Shown: positions 38,252 through 46,886, numbered from the stretch's first letter. The stretch is 49,586 nt of DNA from Rubrobacteraceae bacterium (GCA_030448125.1 JAUJNO010000017.1:1-49586); one strand, 5' to 3'. A program made the numbers and translations. The notes: a model not told the origin generated them from the sequence alone.

Positions 38252-40210
38252 TTAGGTGGTTTCTTTAACGTAGGTGCCAGGAGCGTCCTCTATGGGCGGG
38301 TACTCCTCGCTCCCCACCGGCGGGGGATCGACCTGCTCCCCGGAGCGCTGCGCGAGCCACCCCGTCCAGTCGTCCCACCAGGTGCCTTCGTGCTCCTCGG
38401 CGTTCTCGAGCCACTCGTCGGGGGTTTCGGATTGGCCGCAGTTATCACTGACCCAGTAGCCTCTAGCCTTCTCCGGCGGGCTGACCACGCCGGCGATATG
38501 CCCACCGCCGGCGAGGGCGTAGCGGATGTTCCCGTTGGTGAGCTTGCAGGTCATCCAACCCGATTTCCAGGGTGCGATGTGGTCCGTACGGGTGCCTATG
38601 GAGTAGATGTCGCCCGTGATTTTGCCGAGATCTATGGGGCGGCCGTTGAACTCCACCTTACCCGGTTCCACGAGGTTGTTCTCGACGTAGGTGTTCCTTA
38701 TGTACCACGTTTGGGCGTCGCGGGGCACGTTCGTGCCGTCGCTGTTCCAGTAGAGCATGTCGAAGGCGGGTGGCTTCTGGCCCATGAGGTAGTTGGTGAT
38801 CACGTTCGACCAGATCAACTGGGTCGGCTGCAAGAGGTTGAACATGTTGTCCAACTGCTCGCCGGGTAGGTAGCCCAGCTCCTTCATCTGCAGCTCCATG
38901 AACTCTACCCGGGGCTTGTCCGTAAAGGCCGCTTGCTCACCGACGTCGGAGAAGTCCAACATCGCGGTCAGGAAGGTAGGTGCACCGAAGGCCTCTCTCT
39001 TTTCGTCGCCTTCGTCAGCCGCAAGGTAGGCTAGCGTTGTACCCAGCAGCGTGCCCCCGATGCAGTACCCAACGGGGTTGACCTTCTTATCGACGCCGGT
39101 GATCTGGCGCACCACGTCCGCAGCCGTTAAAGGCCCCAGGGTCATGTAATCCTCGAACTTGGTGTCCGCCAGCGACTCGTCGACGTTCTTCCAACTGATC
39201 ATGAACACCTGGAAGCCCTGCTCCACGAGGTACCTCATGAAGCTGTTCTCTTCCCGCAGGTCGACGATGTAGTACTTGTTGATCCAGGGCGGGATAAAGA
39301 GTATAGGTGTCTCGTAGACCTGCTCGGTCTGCGGCTCGTACTGGATGAGCTCCATGATCTCGTTGCGATAGACCACCTTGCCCGGCGTCGTCGCCAGGTT
39401 CTCGCCCACCTCGAAGGCCTCCGCGTCGACCATGCTAAGGCTTCCATCCTCTATATCCGAGAGGAGGTTGCGGGCGCCCTGGACGAGGCTCGCCCCCCCC
39501 GTCTCGAACGCGCGCTTGGCGACCTCCGGGTTGGTGAAGAGGAAGTTTACGGGGGCCATCGCCTCCACGAACTGCTTGAGGTGGAAATTGAGGCGCTGCT
39601 GCTCCTCGGTGTCTCCCTGGCCGTCGGTCTCCTGGGCCTCGTTGAGGAGATACTCGGTGGCGAGGAAGTACGACTCCTTTAGCATCGCGTAGTAGGGGTT
39701 GGAATCCCACTCCGGCGCGGAGAAGCGCGGATCGGAGCTCCCCTCCTCCTCTTCCTCCTCCTTCTGCTGCAGACCCCAGAAGCGGGATACGGCGTCGGTC
39801 CAGACGTTCATCGTTGTCTGGAAGAGACGCTGGTTGTATTCCGTCGCCACCTGCATCGCCCGCTGCGGGTTGGACAACTCGCGCATCCAGAGGGTCTGCA
39901 ATGCGCGGGTGATCTCCATCCAGTCGAGAGGGATTATGTTGCGCAAGGGGTTGGCGTCCGATATCTGCTTTATCGCAGACAGCAGGGGATCGTTGGCCAT
40001 AGCCCCTTCGGGCAAAGACTCTACCTCTTCGCCGGTGGTGGTGCCGGGCTTCGTTAGCCAGGGGAGGCTGGCGCCAGGAACCGTAGTCATGGGACCCATA
40101 TTGTTCGCGAGCCACTCAGACCACATCTTGAAGAACGGCTCGAAGGCCATCCCGGGACCTCCCATCGGAGCCCCCATCATTCTCCCGCTATCTCCTCCAG
40201 AATCAGTCAT
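38252..40210 (-). CDS. phaC: Third PHA synthase, class I-like PhaC
   Basis: A 652-residue synthase of the single-subunit size class. The N-terminal ~280 residues are the PhaC_N region (EPFFKMWSEWLANN, QRLFQTTMNVWTDAVSRFWG) with a six-Glu run near 151. The catalytic domain has ETPILFIPPWINKYYIVDLR, FMISWKNVDESLADTKFEDY, nucleophile Cys383 in PVGYCIGGTLLGTTLAYLAA, Asp543 in GTRTDHIAPWKSGW and His571 in LAGGGHIAGVVSPPEKARGY. It needs no PhaE, so the locus carries two architectures of the same enzyme. GAGGAGGAGC precedes ATG 40210. Confidence 0.92.
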   Translation of the reverse strand: MTDSGGDSGRMMGAPMGGPGMAFEPFFKMWSEWLANNMGPMTTVPGASLPWLTKPGTTTGEEVESLPEGAMANDPLLSAIKQISDANPLRNIIPLDWMEITRALQTLWMRELSNPQRAMQVATEYNQRLFQTTMNVWTDAVSRFWGLQQKEEEEEEGSSDPRFSAPEWDSNPYYAMLKESYFLATEYLLNEAQETDGQGDTEEQQRLNFHLKQFVEAMAPVNFLFTNPEVAKRAFETGGASLVQGARNLLSDIEDGSLSMVDAEAFEVGENLATTPGKVVYRNEIMELIQYEPQTEQVYETPILFIPPWINKYYIVDLREENSFMRYLVEQGFQVFMISWKNVDESLADTKFEDYMTLGPLTAADVVRQITGVDKKVNPVGYCIGGTLLGTTLAYLAADEGDEKREAFGAPTFLTAMLDFSDVGEQAAFTDKPRVEFMELQMKELGYLPGEQLDNMFNLLQPTQLIWSNVITNYLMGQKPPAFDMLYWNSDGTNVPRDAQTWYIRNTYVENNLVEPGKVEFNGRPIDLGKITGDIYSIGTRTDHIAPWKSGWMTCKLTNGNIRYALAGGGHIAGVVSPPEKARGYWVSDNCGQSETPDEWLENAEEHEGTWWDDWTGWLAQRSGEQVDPPPVGSEEYPPIEDAPGTYVKETT

Positions 40211-40308
40211 GCTCGCTCCTCCTCGTTCACTTGTGGGAACTTCTCTGCTACGTCTTACACTTTACCCATTTCTGGCTCATTTTACCGTTTGGGTCGGTCT
40301 CAGGCATC

Positions 40309-40337
40309 TTGACGCGGGCGCTACCAAGCCGTATGTT
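40309..40337 (+). promoter_or_regulatory. Promoter of the acyl-CoA dehydrogenase operon
   Basis: TTGACG (40309-40314), 17-bp spacer, TATGTT (40332-40337), about 72 bp before ATG 40410. Confidence 0.55.
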
Positions 40338-40409
40338 GCCTGAAGAGGGAATGCCGCCGCAGCAGGGTGACCGAAGAGCGGCGGTTTCGAGCACAGAGAG
40401 GCGGAGGGC

Positions 40410-41675
40410 ATGGCCATCACACCCGATACGATCCGGCGCGGGACGCAGCCGGTTGACTTTATCAACGTCGGTAGCCTCCTCTCGGAGGAGGAGAGGGAGA
40501 TCCGGGACAGGGTCCGCTCTTTCGTGGACCGGGAGGTGATCCCCACGGCGGCCGGGTACTGGGATAAGGCCGAGTTCCCATTCGACCTTCTGCCGGGCCT
40601 GGGAGAGCTCGGGCTCATAGGCGGCACCATAGGGGAGGAGTACGGCTGCGCCGGGTGGAGCAACGTAGCCTACGGTCTCGCGATAGCCGAGCTAGCTCGG
40701 GGCTCGGGGTCTCTAGCGACCTTTTTGCATGTCCAGAGCGGTCTGGCGATGGCGGCCATCTACGCCCTGGGGAGCGAGGAGCAGAAACAGCGTTGGCTAC
40801 CCCCGATGGCGAAGTGCGAGAAGATCGGCTGCTTCGGCCTGACCGAGCCCGACGCGGGGAGCGACCCCGGCTCTCTTGCGACGACCGCGGTCGAGGAAAG
40901 CGGCGGCTACGTCCTGAACGGGGAGAAGAAGTGGATCGGCAACGCCTCCTTCGCGGATGTCGCGGTGATCTGGGCTCGTACCGAAGACGAGAAGATCTCC
41001 TGCTTCCTCGTAGAGGGCGACAACCCCGGCTATAACGCCGAGGTCTTGCCCCGCAAGGGCTCGCAGAGGGCCGCCTGGCAGACTCACATCACCCTGAAAG
41101 ATTGCCACGTCCCCACGGAGGCCCGCCTGCCGGAGGCGAAGGGCCTGGGCTCTACCCTTTCCGTGTTGACGCATTCACGCTACGGGGTGGGCTGGGACGG
41201 CCTGGGACAGGCGACGGACTGCTACGAGACGGCGCTCGCTTACGCTCAGGAGAGGGAGCAGTTCGGCCAGCCGATAGCCTCCTTCCAGCTCGTGCAGGCG
41301 AAGCTCGTCGAGATGGTCAACGAGATCTCGCTCTCGCAGCTCCTCTCTATCCACGTCGGCCGTATGAAGGATGCGGGGAACCTCGACCCGGCGACCGTCT
41401 CGATGTTCAAGATGAACAACGTCGCCAAAGCCCGGGAGATAGCAGCGCTGGCCCGCGACGTCCTGGGCGGCAACGGCATCCTGCTTGATTACCGCGTGAT
41501 GGAGCACATGGCAGACCTCGAGGGCGTCTACTCCTACGAGGGGACCCACGACGTTAACACCCTCATCGTCGGCCAGGCCATAACCGGCCACAGGGCCTTC
41601 GCGCCCCGTCCCCCGAAGAACCCCGAGCCGGAGAAGGACGGCAAGGCGGAGCGGGCCGAACAGAAGCCCGAGTGA
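40410..41675 (+). CDS. Acyl-CoA dehydrogenase, glutaryl-CoA dehydrogenase-like branch
   Basis: A 421-residue FAD flavoprotein introducing a 2,3-double bond into acyl-CoA. CFGLTEPDAGSDPGSLATTA and YVLNGEKKWIGNASFADVAV are FAD/substrate strands; YAQEREQFGQPIASFQLVQ and ARDVLGGNGILLDYRVMEHM follow. The catalytic base falls in YSYEGTHDVNTLIVGQAITG, the C-terminal pattern of glutaryl-CoA dehydrogenases and plant ACX4-type enzymes. Activity on a short or dicarboxylic acyl-CoA is likely, but decarboxylation is unproven. GGAGGGC precedes ATG. The frameshifted SDR follows by 16 bp. Confidence 0.87.
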   Translation: MAITPDTIRRGTQPVDFINVGSLLSEEEREIRDRVRSFVDREVIPTAAGYWDKAEFPFDLLPGLGELGLIGGTIGEEYGCAGWSNVAYGLAIAELARGSGSLATFLHVQSGLAMAAIYALGSEEQKQRWLPPMAKCEKIGCFGLTEPDAGSDPGSLATTAVEESGGYVLNGEKKWIGNASFADVAVIWARTEDEKISCFLVEGDNPGYNAEVLPRKGSQRAAWQTHITLKDCHVPTEARLPEAKGLGSTLSVLTHSRYGVGWDGLGQATDCYETALAYAQEREQFGQPIASFQLVQAKLVEMVNEISLSQLLSIHVGRMKDAGNLDPATVSMFKMNNVAKAREIAALARDVLGGNGILLDYRVMEHMADLEGVYSYEGTHDVNTLIVGQAITGHRAFAPRPPKNPEPEKDGKAERAEQKPE

Positions 41676-41691
41676 GGGGAGAAGGCGAGAG

Positions 41692-42509
41692 ATGATGCTG
41701 CCGGAGGGGACCCTCGCGGGACGCGTCGCAGTCGTCACAGGCGGCGGGACGGGGATGGGCAAGGTGATGGCGGAGCGCTTCGTCCGGCTGGGGGCCAGGG
41801 TCGTTATCGCGAGCCGCAACGAGGAGAACCTGGAGCAGGTAGCGAAGGAGATCTCGGAGCAGACGGGCGGCGAGGTTCTGCCCGTGGGGACCGACGTGCG
41901 CGACCCCGAGCAGGTACACGCCATGATCTCGCGCACCAAAGAAGCTTTCGGCGGTGTGGACATCCTGATCAACAACGCCGCCGGGAACTTCCTCACCCGC
42001 GCCATAGACCTCTCGCCGAACGCCTGGAACGCCGTCGTGGGCATCGTGCTGAACGGACGTGGTTCTGCTCCCAAGCGGCCGCTCGGGAGATGATCTCGCA
42101 GGGCCGCGGCGGCGCCATCGTGAACATGATCGCCACCTACGCAGCCAGCGGCGCCCCCGGCGTCGTCCACTCGGGCGCGGCCAAGGCCGGGGTGCTAAAC
42201 CTGACCCAGACCCTGGCCGTGGAGTGGGCGCCCCACGACATCCGGGTGAACGCCATAGCTCCCGGCCTCGTGGCGACAGAGAAGACCACCGAGCAACTCT
42301 TCGGCGGCGGCGAGTACATAGACGAGATGACCCAAGAGATACCGGCGGGCCGCTTCGCGGAGGTCGAAGAGATAGCGGACGTGTCCTCCTTCCTCGTCTC
42401 GGACTACGCCGATTACGTCACCGGCGCCACCCTGACGATCGACGGCGGCGGCTCACTCAACAAGGGCTTCCAACGCTTTACCGAGGACCTGCCCTCCCAC
42501 CAGGCCTAA
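41692..42509 (+). pseudogene. 2,4-dienoyl-CoA reductase-like SDR, split by a frameshift
   Basis: Frame one (41692-42093) has GRVAVVTGGGTGMGKVMAER (NADPH loop) and VDILINNAAGNFLTRAIDLS, then degenerates after VVGIVLNG. The other frame resumes at about 42060 as WFCSQAAAREMISQGRGGAI and continues with the SDR active site and C-terminus (NMIATYAASGAPGVVHSGAA, KAGVLNLTQTLAVEWAPHDI, TIDGGGSLNKGF). One base appears missing near 42054-42060, where Gly-Thr-Trp-Phe would be expected. NNAAGNF is typical of peroxisomal-type dienoyl-CoA reductases, which fits the acyl-CoA dehydrogenase upstream. It is either a real inactivation or a base-call error. Confidence 0.8.
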
Positions 42510-42658
42510 CCCTGCTCCCTGCCAAGACTCGCTACCCCGGCTCCCTCCAGGTCGATATGGGCGGGAGGCTATACCCCCGGGATGAGCCGGATGGCTAGAA
42601 GTGGGCCTCTATAGCGTTTAAAATCCGTTACACAACCGTAAAAAGGGAAGAGAGACTC

Positions 42659-43096
42659 GTGGCGAACAAAGAGGTAGAAAAAGAGAATGAAGCCAACAGC
42701 GTGGAACTGCGCGTAACGAGCGAAGAGGCCCGCAGGATAGCGAGCCTCCTGCGCTACGTCGTTAGCCTGAACACCACCGCGGGGCTCTTCTCCCCCACCG
42801 AACGCCGCCTCGCGACCCCCACCTACCGGGCCGTCGAGCTCGCCGCCCTCATCCTGGAGGGCAAGACGTTCGAAGAGGCCAGCAGGGAAGCAGAGGCCGC
42901 CTGGACAGGCTCCCTGGAAGAGGACCACCGCCGCGCCCTCGATCTCATGCAGACCAACCGGGAGGCCCTGCAAAGCGCAATGAGCGGACGCATGGGTCCG
43001 GAGCAGTTCGCCGAGTACCTCGAGATCTCCCAGGAGCAGTTCCTCGAACTCATCAAGTCCGGAATGCTCAAACCCGCGAAAATTCCCGAAAGATAA
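42659..43096 (+). CDS. Conserved-looking hypothetical protein (145 aa)
   Basis: I do not recognise this protein. It is soluble, acidic and mostly helical: VELRVTSEEARRIASLLRYV, SPTERRLATPTYRAVELAAL, ILEGKTFEEASREAEAAWTG and a C-terminal GPEQFAEYLEISQEQFLELI. It contains no cysteine and no membrane segment. GGGAAGAGAG precedes GTG 42659. GC-rich third positions support coding. It sits between the SDR and the operator-controlled acetyltransferase of the PHA locus; a regulatory or structural role is possible but only positional. Confidence 0.65.
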   Translation: MANKEVEKENEANSVELRVTSEEARRIASLLRYVVSLNTTAGLFSPTERRLATPTYRAVELAALILEGKTFEEASREAEAAWTGSLEEDHRRALDLMQTNREALQSAMSGRMGPEQFAEYLEISQEQFLELIKSGMLKPAKIPER

Positions 43097-43176
43097 ATCT
43101 CCGAACGCACTCCCCCGAGCCCGGAAACCCCACACCCAACGAGAATAAGCCCGGGCCCGGTCAGGTTTGTAGCCAC

Positions 43177-43213
43177 GATCTTCTTAATATCAGGTGTGAT
43201 CTTCTTAACACCT
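43177..43213. repeat. Direct repeats GATCTTCTTAA 21 bp apart with an overlapping palindrome
   Basis: GATCTTCTTAA occurs at 43177-43187 and 43198-43208. AGGTGT (43192-43197) and ACACCT (43208-43213) form an inverted repeat across the second copy. This lies ~60-95 bp upstream of the acetyltransferase promoter. Confidence 0.6.
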
Positions 43214-43271
43214 ACCGGCCCGTAACCCCCGCCGTGACGCTCCCCAACCTTGTCTTCAACCCTGGCCCCGG

Positions 43272-43300
43272 TTAGAATCTCTATGTGCATTTAGCATATA
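43272..43300 (+). promoter_or_regulatory. Leaderless promoter of the GNAT gene with operator overlapping it
   Basis: TTAGAA (43272-43277), 17-bp spacer, CATATA (43295-43300); GTG 43309 is 8 nt further, so the message would be leaderless. TATGTGCATTTAGCATATA (43282-43300) is a 19-bp version of the PHA-locus palindrome (left half 7 of 8, right half 6 of 8) and covers spacer and -10. Confidence 0.65.
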
Positions 43301-43308
43301 GACATAAA

Positions 43309-44166
43309 GTGGCGCCTTTGGCGGCCGCGGGGCCCGGGAGGTCTGTTGGTACGGCTCTCGGCCCGTACCGGGCGTCTCTGGATAGGCTCGCTGGCGCCCA
43401 GAGGTTGAGCAGGAGGCTGGCGAAGGGACTCTTCGAGGGCGGGGCCGAGGTTATGGAGGGTCAGGTTCGGACCGGGCGGATCCTCGCTGAGGGGACCGGG
43501 CGGCAGTGGAACCTTGCCGGGGCTTACCTGAACCTTTTCTACACTCCGTTCCGCTCGTATAGTGGTGCGGCGGTGTCCGACGAGGCCAGGGAGGACGACG
43601 TGCGGCAGGAGAACAACGGTCAGGAGGAGCACCGTGAGTTGGCGCTGGCCGACGGCACGTGTGTTTACGTACGCGAGATCCAGCCGGGGGACGCGCCGGC
43701 GCTGCAGCGGCTCGTCGGCCGGCTCAGCGACCAAACTATTCATCTGCGCTTCTTCGGTCCGATGAAGGAGCTCTCCGATAAGCAAGCCCGGCATTTCGCC
43801 GATGTGGACGGCGAGGATCGGTACGCGCTCGTCGCGCTGGACCCGGAGGACGAAGAGGAGATCGTGGCCGTCGTCCGTTACGACCGGGAGGGCGGCACGA
43901 ACCGGGCCGAGTACGCCGCCCTCGTCGAGGACCGCTTGCAAGGTCTGGGCCTGGGCTTCGCCCTCACCCGCGGCCTCGTCGGGGCCGCGCGAGAGCGAGG
44001 CATCCGGGACTTCGAAGCCCTGGTCCTACCCGAGAACAGGGCAATGCTCCATCTGTTGCGCAGCCTGGACCTGCCCGAGAGTTCGCGCCGGGAGGATGGC
44101 GTCAAGCACGTCTCGGTAAACCTCTTCCCCGAAGACCAGTCGGCGGAGGCTTCCAAAAACAGCTAA
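43309..44166 (+). CDS. GNAT acetyltransferase with an N-terminal helical, phasin-locus extension
   Basis: A 285-residue protein. Residues ~1-85 are basic and helical (YRASLDRLAGAQRLSRRLAK, QWNLAGAYLNLFYTPFRSY), of unknown type and suitable for granule or partner binding. Residues ~105-275 are a GNAT domain: YVREIQPGDAPALQRLVGRL, TIHLRFFGPMKELSDKQARH, VEDRLQGLGLGFALTRGLVG (acetyl-CoA loop) and ALVLPENRAMLHLLRSLDLP. The LRFFGP pattern is that of Pat-type protein lysine acetyltransferases that modify acyl-CoA synthetases. GTG 43309 is preferred over upstream GTG 43285 because the operator and -10 would otherwise be coding. Confidence 0.75.
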   Translation: MAPLAAAGPGRSVGTALGPYRASLDRLAGAQRLSRRLAKGLFEGGAEVMEGQVRTGRILAEGTGRQWNLAGAYLNLFYTPFRSYSGAAVSDEAREDDVRQENNGQEEHRELALADGTCVYVREIQPGDAPALQRLVGRLSDQTIHLRFFGPMKELSDKQARHFADVDGEDRYALVALDPEDEEEIVAVVRYDREGGTNRAEYAALVEDRLQGLGLGFALTRGLVGAARERGIRDFEALVLPENRAMLHLLRSLDLPESSRREDGVKHVSVNLFPEDQSAEASKNS

Positions 44167-44227
44167 TGGGTCGCCGGGCGGGCCCTTCGGAAGCTCGACG
44201 CTTCCGCAACTATCTACCGAACGTGAA

Positions 44228-44257
44228 AGGGGGCGACCTCTAAAATGGTCGCCCCCT
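44228..44257. terminator. Bidirectional terminator between the GNAT and thiolase genes
   Basis: A perfect 11-bp stem (AGGGGGCGACC and complement) with loop TCTAAAAT lies between convergent genes. A smaller hairpin CGGAAGC-TCGAC-GCTTCCG is at 44188-44206. Confidence 0.75.
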
Positions 44258-44306
44258 CTCCGTCTCCGAGCCACGAGGGCCGGAGCGGTTCTGCCTGTCG
44301 TTTACC

Positions 44307-45521
44307 CTAGACGCGCTCGTAGATAGCGGAGATGCCCATGCCGCCACCGACGCAGAGGGTGACCAAGCCGTAACGGCCCTGTATGCGGTCGAGCTCGTGC
44401 AGGATCTTGGTCGTCAGGACGGCGCCGGTGGCCCCTACCGGGTGGCCCAAGGAGATCGCGCCACCCACGGGGTTGATCACCTCGTCCGATATCCCCAGGT
44501 CCCGCTGAACAGCAACAGTAACCGAAGCGAATGCCTCGTTCGCTTCGACGACGTCCATGTCGTCTATCGAGAGCCCGGCTTTCTTCAGCGCCTGATGAGA
44601 GGCGGGGACCATTCCTATGCCCATGACCGACGGATCTACCCCGGCCACCGCCGCCGAGACTAGCCTGCCGGCCACCGGAAGCCCCAGCTCCTCGGCCTTG
44701 CTCGCACTGGTGACTAGCGCCATCGACGCTCCGTCGTTAACGCCGCTAGCGCTGGCGGCGGTGGTCACCCCGTCCTCCTTGAAGAACGGCTTGAGTTTGG
44801 AGAGGTCCTCCTTGGTAGCTCCCTCCCTGATGTGCTCGTCCTTGGTGAACTCGACGGTCTCCTTCTTCTGCTTGATTTCGACCGGCACTATCTGGTCGTC
44901 GAAGTAGCCCTCATCCCTAGCCTGCTCGGCACGCTGGTGGCTACGTGCAGAGTATTCGTCAACCTCGTCACGGCTCAGGCCGTATTGCTCGGCGACGTTC
45001 TCCGCAGTGACACCCATGTGGTAGTCGTTGAACTTGTCCCACAGCCCGTCGTAGACCATGTGATCCAGTAGTCCCATCTTGGCTTCCGGGAGTCCCATCC
45101 TGTAACCGTAGCGCCCCTTGGGCAGCAGGAACGGCGCCATGTCCATGTTCTCTATGCCGCCCGCGAGGATGACGTCGGACTCCCCGAGCGCGATCTCCTG
45201 GGCCGCCGAGACGATGGCCTGCAGCCCCGAGGCGCACATCCTGTTGAGGGTCATGGCGGGGGAGGTGTTCGGAACCCCTGAATTTATCCCGACCTGCCGC
45301 CCCGGGTTCATGCCCTGGCCAGCCATCAGGATGTTGCCAACTATCACCTGGTTTATCTCCTCGACGTCGATGCCCGACCTGGAGATAACTTCCTTGGCAA
45401 CCGTGGTGCCGAGGTCTACTGCCGGTACGTCTTTGATCGCCCCGCCGAAGGTCCCTATAGCCGTCCTCAAGGGTGTGGAGATTACTATCTCCGTGCTGTT
45501 GCCGTTGTTGCCGAAACTCAT
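44307..45521 (-). CDS. phaA: Acetyl-CoA acetyltransferase (biosynthetic thiolase, PhaA)
   Basis: A 404-residue thiolase condensing two acetyl-CoA to acetoacetyl-CoA, the first step of poly(3-hydroxybutyrate) synthesis. It has the acyl-accepting Cys96 in LNRMCASGLQAIVSAAQEIA, VVEANEAFASVTVAVQRDLG, INPVGGAISLGHPVGATGA (His) and LVTLCVGGGMGISAIYERV (second Cys). These are the signatures of biosynthetic thiolases. It ends the minus-strand string PadR, phasin-like, phasin-like, thiolase, which may be one operon under the palindrome at 47302. Confidence 0.93.
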   Translation of the reverse strand: MSFGNNGNSTEIVISTPLRTAIGTFGGAIKDVPAVDLGTTVAKEVISRSGIDVEEINQVIVGNILMAGQGMNPGRQVGINSGVPNTSPAMTLNRMCASGLQAIVSAAQEIALGESDVILAGGIENMDMAPFLLPKGRYGYRMGLPEAKMGLLDHMVYDGLWDKFNDYHMGVTAENVAEQYGLSRDEVDEYSARSHQRAEQARDEGYFDDQIVPVEIKQKKETVEFTKDEHIREGATKEDLSKLKPFFKEDGVTTAASASGVNDGASMALVTSASKAEELGLPVAGRLVSAAVAGVDPSVMGIGMVPASHQALKKAGLSIDDMDVVEANEAFASVTVAVQRDLGISDEVINPVGGAISLGHPVGATGAVLTTKILHELDRIQGRYGLVTLCVGGGMGISAIYERV

Positions 45522-45599
45522 GTTCCTCCTCTACTCCGTTACCACCTAGGATATCTTACCAAAAGCCCTAATAGTACAAACGTCCCGCGGCCCGCCGCG

Positions 45600-46136
45600 C
45601 TATCTTTCGCCGCCCTCGCCCCCGGTTCCACCTCTCGTTCTTTCGGCGCTCGCCCGAGAGAACTCGAGCGGACTGCTGAGGAGCTTCACGTAAGCGTCCA
45701 TCCACTCCTGGGTGAGGTTCTGGAAGTACTCCTGCTGCTTGGTGGCGGGCTCCAGAAGAAGCGAGCGGCTGCTCTCGAGCTGGCCGCGCAGCGTCTCGAC
45801 GATGTTGCCGAAGAAGTTCTCGGCGAGCTTCATGTTCCGCTCTTGGGTCTCGCTCGCGCTCTCGACTACGTTCCTGTACGCGTCCAGGCTCTCTTTGAGG
45901 GCACGGTTGGTCTCTTCCTGGCTCTCCAGCGTCCGTTGCAGCGTGGTCATGGACGAGCTCATGGCATCGGTCAGAGCCCGGTAGCTCTCGGCCTGGCTTT
46001 TGTAAGACTCGATCACGCTCTCCGCCCAATCCTGAGCGAGACCCATGCTGCGTTGCTGGGCGGATACGGCCCCACCCACCGCGTCCTGCATAGCCCTCAT
46101 GCCCGCTTCCGCGGGGTTCTGCGGCCCGTTCGCCAC
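45600..46136 (-). CDS. Phasin-like granule protein (178 aa)
   Basis: A 178-residue, nearly all-helical hydrophilic protein: GLAQDWAESVIESYKSQAES, DAMSSSMTTLQRTLESQEET, NMKLAENFFGNIVETLRGQL and FQNLTQEWMDAYVKLLSSPL. The segment LAENFFGNIVETLRGQ resembles LTQNFFHNWVEQIQNQ of phasins 1 and 2, so it belongs to the same broad family. The tail is Gly-rich (RTRGGTGGEGGER). It lies 78 bp upstream of phaA on the same strand. Phasins stabilise the granule surface; regulation by the PadR promoter upstream is inferred. Confidence 0.72.
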   Translation of the reverse strand: MANGPQNPAEAGMRAMQDAVGGAVSAQQRSMGLAQDWAESVIESYKSQAESYRALTDAMSSSMTTLQRTLESQEETNRALKESLDAYRNVVESASETQERNMKLAENFFGNIVETLRGQLESSRSLLLEPATKQQEYFQNLTQEWMDAYVKLLSSPLEFSRASAERTRGGTGGEGGER

Positions 46137-46290
46137 CGGTCCCTCCTGTCTAGTCCGCGGTCCCCCGCGGCCACTCCTACTCCTCGAAGCCTACTATACA
46201 CTTTCGAGCCCGAACAAGCCAAAGCACGAGAGGAAGCCAGACCCCCCAGGATCCGGGCCCCCGAAAGGCTCGCCCGCACTACTTGCCGGG

Positions 46291-46638
46291 CTATCTCCGG
46301 GGTCCGGCCTGTCTCTGAGCCTGCGTTGCGATTTCCTGATAGTAAGAGAACATGGAGCTTATGAAGTCCATATAGGCGTCGACGGATTGCTGCGCCATCG
46401 CCTGCGAGGCCTCCCACTGGCGCTCTTGCTGATCGGCCAACTCCCGGGTCAGCCTCCGGGTCCCCTCCGTCTGGGCCTGGAGGTTGTCGATCACGCTGTT
46501 GAAGAAGTTCTGCGTTAGCTCGGCGTTGAGCTGCTGGGCCGAGACACCACGCTCGGCCACCGCCTCGAACGATTCTCTAATGGCCTCGGCAAACTTCTCC
46601 GCCGCCTCGTTGACCTGCCTCTGCTGCCTGTCGTCCAC
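46291..46638 (-). CDS. Short phasin paralogue (115 aa)
   Basis: A 115-residue protein collinear with the N-terminal core of phasins 1 and 2: MDDRQQRQVNEAAEKFAEAI, ELTQNFFNSVIDNLQAQTEG and DAYMDFISSMFSYYQEIATQ match their MDEQQKQ, LTQNFFHNWVEQIQNQAQGT and SAYSEFLNSALSFYQEA. It has neither the Ala/Gln repeats nor a binding domain, so it represents the minimal form. It is located between PadR and the other phasin-like gene, same strand, with a gap of 155 bp before the next gene. Confidence 0.75.
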   Translation of the reverse strand: MDDRQQRQVNEAAEKFAEAIRESFEAVAERGVSAQQLNAELTQNFFNSVIDNLQAQTEGTRRLTRELADQQERQWEASQAMAQQSVDAYMDFISSMFSYYQEIATQAQRQAGPRR

Positions 46639-46657
46639 GATCCTGAAACCCCTTCTG

Positions 46658-46846
46658 CTACTTCTTCTTGCTCAAAACCGCACCTACCCCGCGCATGCCC
46701 CCCTCAAACGCGAACGTGCGTTCTTCACCCGAAGGGCAACATTCGGCCTTCAAGAGCTTCTCGGTCGCCCAGTTGGCCTTCGCGCTGTTCGCCGGCTCCA
46801 GCGCCTTCTCTCGCAGTCCATCAACTGCTTTCTCCGTACGCGCCAA
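46658..46846 (-). CDS. Possible small protein between PadR and the short phasin (doubtful)
   Basis: A 62-codon frame from TTG 46846 to the stop at 46658 with GC-rich third positions in its first half (KAVDGLREKALEPANSAKAN) and Gly/Lys-rich end (GVGAVLSKKK). No ribosome-binding site or family is recognised. If it is not coding, the 248-bp gap holds only spacer sequence. Confidence 0.25.
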   Translation of the reverse strand: MARTEKAVDGLREKALEPANSAKANWATEKLLKAECCPSGEERTFAFEGGMRGVGAVLSKKK

Positions 46847-46886
46847 CCATAGCCGGAATCGGTCCTCGTCGGACCTTCAGCCGCCG

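Noticed and set aside
40240..46210. AAAGTGTA half-sites before phaC3 (about 40250) and the phasin-like gene (about 46195) as additional PadR operators
   Set aside because: Only one half-site resembles the palindrome and the second half is missing, so they are not better than chance.
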